From Lineus longissimus (taxonomy: Eukaryota > Nemertea > Pilidiophora > Heteronemertea > Lineidae): 64,000 nucleotides of DNA. The translations under genes and the position numbers were made by a program. The stretch lies in the NCBI RefSeq assembly GCF_910592395.1, contig NC_088316.1:20026001-20090000 (forward strand), in the 5' to 3' direction. Below, in pieces: positions 61,601-64,000 of this stretch. The stretch's first letter is position 1; the number at the start of each line of letters is the position of its first letter. The notes beneath the pieces were generated by a model that was not told the origin of the DNA, did not search any database, and saw nothing but the letters and a program-made list of their open reading frames with translations.

Positions 61601-63154
61601 AAGAATGCTGGCGTGAAGTAACTACCCACCTGGAGGACAAGTTTCCCGATCTCTGCATCAACATGTACGTTATTCCTGTACTGCTTCATCACAAACTCTG
61701 GTTTGTTATCATTGATATCGGTAACTGTGACCTTCACCGTAGCAAACCCTGTCCTACCACCCTGGTCAACCCCGACTACAGGGATCTCATAGACATCCCT
61801 CAACTCACGGTCGATAGTTGTCTTTGTGAACATTTCACCTGCAAAGAAATGGCAAATATGAAGAGGGGGGTCAAAAGATGGGGTGGAGGGGTCGATTTTG
61901 AAGGCAATGGTCATCTCTCACTCATCAGACCTTGTCCCCTACTACTCTCAGGGCTAATTTAGTGATTGAAGTTGTCAAAGGTTGTTTCAATGATTAAGCT
62001 ATCATACTGTTTGGCAGGAATAACCGGTGATGTTCGATACACACTTGCAAATGGTCATCTATTCTCGAGGTCATTCTCCCACTTACCAGAGCTGGGATCA
62101 ATAGTAAATATATCTCGACTCTCCTCACTATTGATGCTGTATGTCACGAGGCCAAAGTTACCGCGATCCCGGTCCAATGCTGTTACCACGGCAATCTTCT
62201 GACCAATCACAGTATTCTCAGCTACATCAATGTTGTAGATATCGTTGCTGAACTGTGGGGCATAATGATTGGAGCTTTGCACAACGATACGGACACGAGT
62301 GAAACTTGTGAAGACGCCATCAGTCACAGAAATATTCAGAGTATAAACCGGTTCCAGGTCTGGCTTACGGAGTTTCGATAACGTAATAATCCCTGTGTTA
62401 CTCTCGATACTAAAGGTCTGTTTCTGGTTGCCCTCCACAACAGAATACACCAAGTTACCATCATCAGTGCTGTCTGCATCAGAGGCAGTCACCATGGTAA
62501 CGAACTGTCCTCTTTTAGCCTGATCAGTGATGATAGTTTCATAACTCGGCTTATCGAATTCAGGTGCATTATCGTTCAAATCTGTCACAATGATGGTCAC
62601 TTTAACGGTTGCAAATAGCGTTGGTTCTCCACCATCAAGTGCTCTCACGATGAAATGAAGCTGTTCCTTCTGTTCATGGTCTAAGATTTCCTTGGTCCTA
62701 ATCGTGCCATCATCCTCATCAATCATGAAGTACAAACTGTCATTCAAACTTGCTGATGGCATAATTTCAAAGCGTATTTTCGCGTTGACACCAGAGTCAT
62801 GGTCTTGGGCTGATACCTTCATCACCGATGAACCAACAGTTGTCGCTTCGCTGATTGTCTGGGTGTAATACTGGCTTGAGAAGGAGGGAGCATTGTCATT
62901 GATGTCCTGAAAAGTCAAGTGTTCAAAACTCATCAATATCTATGAAACATGATACTGCACTGCCATTGTTCGAGTCAAGTTTCTGAGCATTTTCTAATTG
63001 CTGAGGCTTACATGAGGACCGTCAGGACTTACCTCAAGGCTGACAGTGACAGGGACTTCAGCATGGATCCCTGTGAATGTGTCGGTTGCTCTGAGAGTCA
63101 ACTCATACTTGCTGGTCGTTTCATAGTCAAGTTTCTCAGCAACAGTAATTGCAC
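30982..63154 (-). CDS. FAT1: FAT1/2/3-type giant atypical cadherin, 3' part (22 exons; 5' end outside window)
   Basis: Giant protocadherin of the FAT-like clade (vertebrate FAT1-3, fly Kugelei/Fat-like), a plasma-membrane protein acting in adhesion, actin control and planar polarity. Minus-strand exons, 5' to 3': 63154-63033, 62906-62087, 61838-61630, 61457-61307, 60496-59726, 59460-59171, 55104-54945, 54405-54172, 54041-53655, 53554-53340, 53139-53002, 52832-52689, 45310-44260, 44024-43842, 43709-43549, 43414-42877, 42015-41851, 41465-41268, 40820-40311, 39954-39886, 38599-38507, 31679-30982 (stop TGA). Phases match at each junction, giving about 2,434 residues. Order: about 12 cadherin repeats, EGF, EGF, laminin G, four EGF, transmembrane helix, tail. 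GYHWDTSDW and the C-terminal HTQV (vertebrate FAT1 has HTEV) place it with FAT1-3 rather than FAT4. The 5' half lies beyond 64000. The symbol means FAT1/2/3 co-orthologue. Confidence 0.95.
32366..32448 (-). CDS. Candidate alternative C-terminal exon of FAT-like gene
   Basis: A minus-strand acceptor (CTTCTCCTCGTCAG) in the last intron opens, in the correct phase, a frame of 26 residues: GAEMASSYSDLESPDAFLET, then EDIVHYV and a TAG. The TAG touches a GTAAAA donor-like site. The peptide is acidic and tail-like, and GC content rises over the AT-rich intron. Use of this exon would replace GYHWDTSDW and the HTQV PDZ ligand by a short end. The stop sits at the last junction, so nonsense-mediated decay would not be expected. 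Confidence 0.45.
33860..33895 (-). CDS. Candidate 36-nt alternative microexon of FAT-like tail
   Basis: Inside the 6.8-kb last intron, a minus-strand acceptor (CTCTTGATTCCAG) and donor (AAGG|GTATTT) bound 36 bases in phase 1-1. Insertion would give LP-DEEYIAIMRNIK-GYHWDTSD with no frame change. Phase, length and position match this intron, and vertebrate FAT1 and FAT3 are known to be alternatively spliced in this part of the tail. Chance cannot be excluded without transcripts. Confidence 0.5.
36440..37335. repeat. Three diverged ~75-bp intronic repeats
   Basis: Copies near 36440-36500, 37187-37261 and 37262-37335 share the order GAGTGCCACAAGGTGAAACA, GACCA, then TTCATACAGTCTG, with substitutions. 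The last two are adjacent. The CTTCATACAGTCTG word also occurs in the 43-bp minisatellite at 26955, so the two repeats may be distantly related. Confidence 0.45.
38507..39954 (-). CDS. FAT-like short cytoplasmic exons
   Basis: Exon 39954-39886 (69 nt, phase 1-1) encodes RGKWHLPDKYLKASPAYRQA and three more residues. Exon 38599-38507 (93 nt, phase 1-1) encodes LKNPKETPTKQINNGSISSL, continuing PVSENEEDLPG. Both have good splice sites (TTTACAG and TTCTTGCAG acceptors; GTACGT and GTAAGC donors). The second joins the last exon to recreate G-YHWDTSDW. Each keeps frame if skipped, so either could be alternatively spliced. The intron between them (38600-39885) holds no other clear exon. Confidence 0.88.
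40311..40820 (-). CDS. FAT-like exon: transmembrane helix and proximal cytoplasmic tail
   Basis: The exon begins inside the single transmembrane helix (VCVGLLIIVIIIVVVC) and is followed at once by the basic stop-transfer sequence RWKRRRYARHRH. The tail contains a proline-rich run (PPSPKPPPIPNRPASY), a candidate SH3/WW ligand, then NNFDTIRNYGSAADELES, which resembles the conserved tail block of vertebrate FAT1-3. It ends ENLD in phase 1. Confidence 0.93.
40838..41250 (-). repeat. AT-rich ~130-bp tandem repeat in FAT-like intron, inverted orientation
   Basis: Three units contain TTTTTCACTGGTTTTTTTT, CTGCTCAAAATGAA and ATCATCAGTCCCAAAAC. This is the reverse complement of the arrays at 54420-54920 and 60580-61130. 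Short stretches of CCCTTACCCTAACCCTGA are interspersed. It sits between the exon for the transmembrane helix and the last EGF exon. Confidence 0.85.
41268..44024 (-). CDS. FAT-like exons: EGF, laminin G and four EGF domains
   Basis: Exon 44024-43842 has an EGF module (NKCAGDPCPHFKVC to GPRCDK). Exons 43709-43549 and 43414-42877 make one laminin G domain (MSFRGKGYVLWSILQP; GHWHHIKIMRSRNTAELTVD; GFEGCMKDVLINNE). EGF modules follow: IGPCVSSPCRNRGTCENRGA, then IDLNPCASKPCMNNG joined to DCENLYNDYLCHC, then YYCNPNPCHNFGICHEG, then IDECLEAPCKNGGTC, whose DIDE start fits a calcium-binding EGF. The last exon ends with a juxtamembrane stretch reaching ELYGIIG. Two EGF modules before the laminin G domain is one more than I recall for human FAT1. 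Confidence 0.93.
44260..45310 (-). CDS. FAT-like exon: last cadherin repeats and juxta-EGF region
   Basis: This 1,051-nt exon starts at an AG in GTTCTTCAG with EGADYGHAVTRFNLTDKDLD. It contains the last regular cadherin repeat, a diverged repeat (LSLSVNSYEDKFPGGFIGQ) and a region typical of FAT/CELSR proteins (ITDEMVANAVIMRLSSVSPK, then DLDILLAVEKSVDNF). It ends in an EGF-like module starting NDVCTSELCKNGRC and finishing in the next exon. The exon ends in phase 1 (DHFGG). Confidence 0.93.
47938..48348. mobile_element. pogo/Tigger-like MITE with TA target duplication
   Basis: The element starts CAGTGGAACCCC and ends GGGGTTCCACTG, each flanked by TA (47936-47937 and 48349-48350). Subterminal CGACCACTC and GGTCGCATTACCGG repeats follow the TIRs, as in mariner-superfamily pogo/Tigger elements. 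At 411 bp it has no transposase. Its core (about 48035-48235) matches the AT-rich repeat that forms arrays in three other introns of the same gene. Confidence 0.85.
50258..50288 (+). promoter_or_regulatory. Cluster of nuclear-receptor half-sites (DR1 plus flanking sites)
   Basis: An AAGGTCA (50258-50264) is followed by AGGTCA-A-AGGTCA (50270-50282), a perfect DR1, directly abutted by another AGGTCA (50283-50288). DR1 is the binding pattern of RXR heterodimers, HNF4 and COUP-TF types; the isolated TCAAGGTCA fits ERR/SF-1 types. Enhancer activity is inference only. Confidence 0.4.
50618..50656 (-). CDS. Candidate 39-nt alternative microexon in FAT-like ectodomain
   Basis: On the minus strand, CTGTTACTAAAG and GTAAGTG bound 13 codons, VDEEGNIKGPMFF, in phase 0-0 within the phase-0 intron 45311-52688. 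Inclusion would insert 13 residues between NYTAIVQ and EGADYGH, at the start of a cadherin repeat. The splice sites are fair, but so short an exon could arise by chance. Confidence 0.3.
52689..63154 (-). CDS. FAT-like exons encoding cadherin repeats
   Basis: Twelve exons encode consecutive extracellular cadherin domains. Calcium-site linkers are easy to follow: DINDNAPSF, DLNDNAPEF, DINDNKPEF, DNNDNSPKF, DHNDEPPVF, DDNDNDPHC, DINDNPPLF, DVNDNPPEF, DFNDNAPKF and DFNDNPPIF. The LDRE/LDHE and DADxGxN motifs recur as expected. One linker is degenerate (MATDLSPPEF near 60400) and lacks the full DxNDN, so calcium binding there may be reduced. A repeat at 62250 has SSNHYAPQF instead of DxNDN. Exon boundaries fall inside domains, mostly in phase 1 after Gly, with some phase 0. 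The last exon (52832-52689) ends in phase 0 at NYTAIVQ and joins EGADYGHAV 7.4 kb downstream. Confidence 0.95.
54420..54925 (+). repeat. AT-rich tandem repeat in FAT-like intron (units ~145 bp)
   Basis: Three to four units share TTTGGGACTGATGATGTTTC, TTCATTTTGAGCAG, an A-tract, AACAAGTGAAAAA and TTGGACTCAGAAATTTTTTC. The left edge (AAATGCATGATTAAGTTTTC) matches the interior of the MITE at 48036, so this array appears to derive from that element's core without its TIRs. Confidence 0.9.
55105..59170 (-). other. FAT-like intron (4.1 kb)
   Basis: A phase-0 intron between DNDNDPHCDK and PIYQSMIPED. Apart from a weak candidate 78-nt phase 0-0 cassette exon (56998-57075), I see no genes, clear mobile elements or tandem repeats. 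Confidence 0.6.
60580..61135 (+). repeat. AT-rich tandem repeat in FAT-like intron (four to five units, ~128 bp)
   Basis: TTGGACTC anchors fall at about 60588, 60715, 60845, 60973 and 61101, giving a period of 127-130 bp. Each unit has CAGAAATTTTTTTCATCCTT, TTTTCAGAGTCAAAAAATG, GGGACTGATGATGTTTCTTC, TTTTGAGCAG and an A-tract. It is the same family as at 40838, 48036 and 54420 and the most regular of the four. Confidence 0.92.
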
Positions 63155-64000
63155 CTGCAAAGGACAATAAAGATATGTCTAAAACCAGCTGCAAATGACT
63201 ATTTCCTATGAACTCTTCAAATATTAGTGTTTTGCAAATGAAAAAAGTTAGATGTTGAAAACCAAACATGTAAATTGTTATCTTTTTCAAACTTGATAAT
63301 AGGAGACAAGTATAAAGACATCGTGCTTTAAAGTAAATTGCCATTTTCAACTTATCATTCTGTTTGAACTCAACTGAAGTAAATCCCATACCATGGTTAC
63401 AAAACCACTGAAAATCTCATCCAAGAGTGTGAGTTTCTTCTTAAGCTTGGAATATTTTAAATCTCTTAGAGCATTGTTAGAAGCATTCGTGAATGACATT
63501 AACAAACATGCAAGGTGAATTACAGTGAGTGCAAAATATCATTATGAAGCAGTCATTCACAGTCTTTCACAGTCTTTCATTGACGAAGCAATGATTGACA
63601 TCGCCTGACCAAAGCTACATTTGGCCAGTTTATAATTGATGATGGAGATAGACAGACTACAGCAACCCATTTTGTAGGATTCACATTTCTCCTAAGTAAG
63701 CATGCACACGTTCCGAACCAGGTATTCTGCATTCTTAAGCTGGCACATTGACCCTTCCCTACACTGACACAATATGTCATTTCATGCAAATCAATATCAA
63801 TATGCAGACAAGTTAAACTGGACATAACCATATAGCTTTCAGTTGAAAGTGGTGGTCCTTGTCTTCATGTAGGCACACAGGAGTGAGATACACACATGGG
63901 TGGGGCAAAGCACACAAGTATCAATTATACATTGTCACACCCACTTCAGGGTGAGACACTGTCTCATCCAGTCTATGTTGAGACATTGTCACACCCACTT
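63155..64000 (-). other. FAT-like intron reaching the right edge
   Basis: No exon is recognised between 63155 and 64000. The exon at 63154 begins with two bases of a split codon, so the preceding exon must lie past the window. The last ~75 bases start a tandem repeat: ACATTGTCACACCCACTT at 63929-63946 recurs at 63983-64000, a 54-bp spacing. Confidence 0.6.

Noticed and set aside
1-64000. CRISPR array, bacterial operons or viral genes
   Set aside because: Repeats are satellite, minisatellite or MITE in type and all genes are intron-containing animal genes.

Overview
The window is animal (metazoan) genomic DNA, probably from a marine invertebrate. Genes are split by GT-AG introns, the introns are AT-rich, polyadenylation signals are present, and three animal gene families can be read: a soluble guanylate cyclase beta subunit, a Golgi alpha-1,3-fucosyltransferase (GT10) and a giant FAT1/2/3-type atypical cadherin. 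The species cannot be named from sequence alone. Nothing prokaryotic, viral or CRISPR-like was seen.

Layout: (1) 1-12885 is a tandem array of about 880-bp units, 14 full and one truncated, each with a tRNA-like Pol III module (A box, B box, T-tract). Two unit subtypes exist, and a 1761-bp dimer has been amplified three times in a row. (2) 12886-17316 has no gene I can support. (3) 17317-22352 (+) is a soluble guanylate cyclase beta subunit in eight exons, read through to its stop, with an unusual N-terminal extension. (4) 22542-24120 is a 1.58-kb non-autonomous element with perfect 26-bp terminal inverted repeats. It lies just downstream of the cyclase stop and holds a nested palindromic foldback element. 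(5) 25197-26790 (+) is the fucosyltransferase, followed by a five-copy 43-bp minisatellite. (6) 30982-63154 (-) is the 3' half of the FAT-like cadherin in 22 exons with consistent splice phases. It runs from cadherin repeats through EGF and laminin G domains and one transmembrane helix to a cytoplasmic tail ending in a PDZ ligand (HTQV). The 5' part lies beyond the right edge.

The cyclase and fucosyltransferase run in tandem on +; the fucosyltransferase and the cadherin converge. The three genes have unrelated roles (NO/cGMP signalling, Golgi glycosylation, planar polarity and adhesion), and I see no functional cluster. The most interesting items are: candidate alternative microexons in the cadherin gene, including a 36-nt in-frame cytoplasmic exon and an alternative C-terminal exon; the 1761-bp higher-order repeat with its tRNA-like Pol III module; and a 127-147-bp AT-rich repeat in four cadherin introns whose sequence also forms the core of a pogo/Tigger-like MITE.
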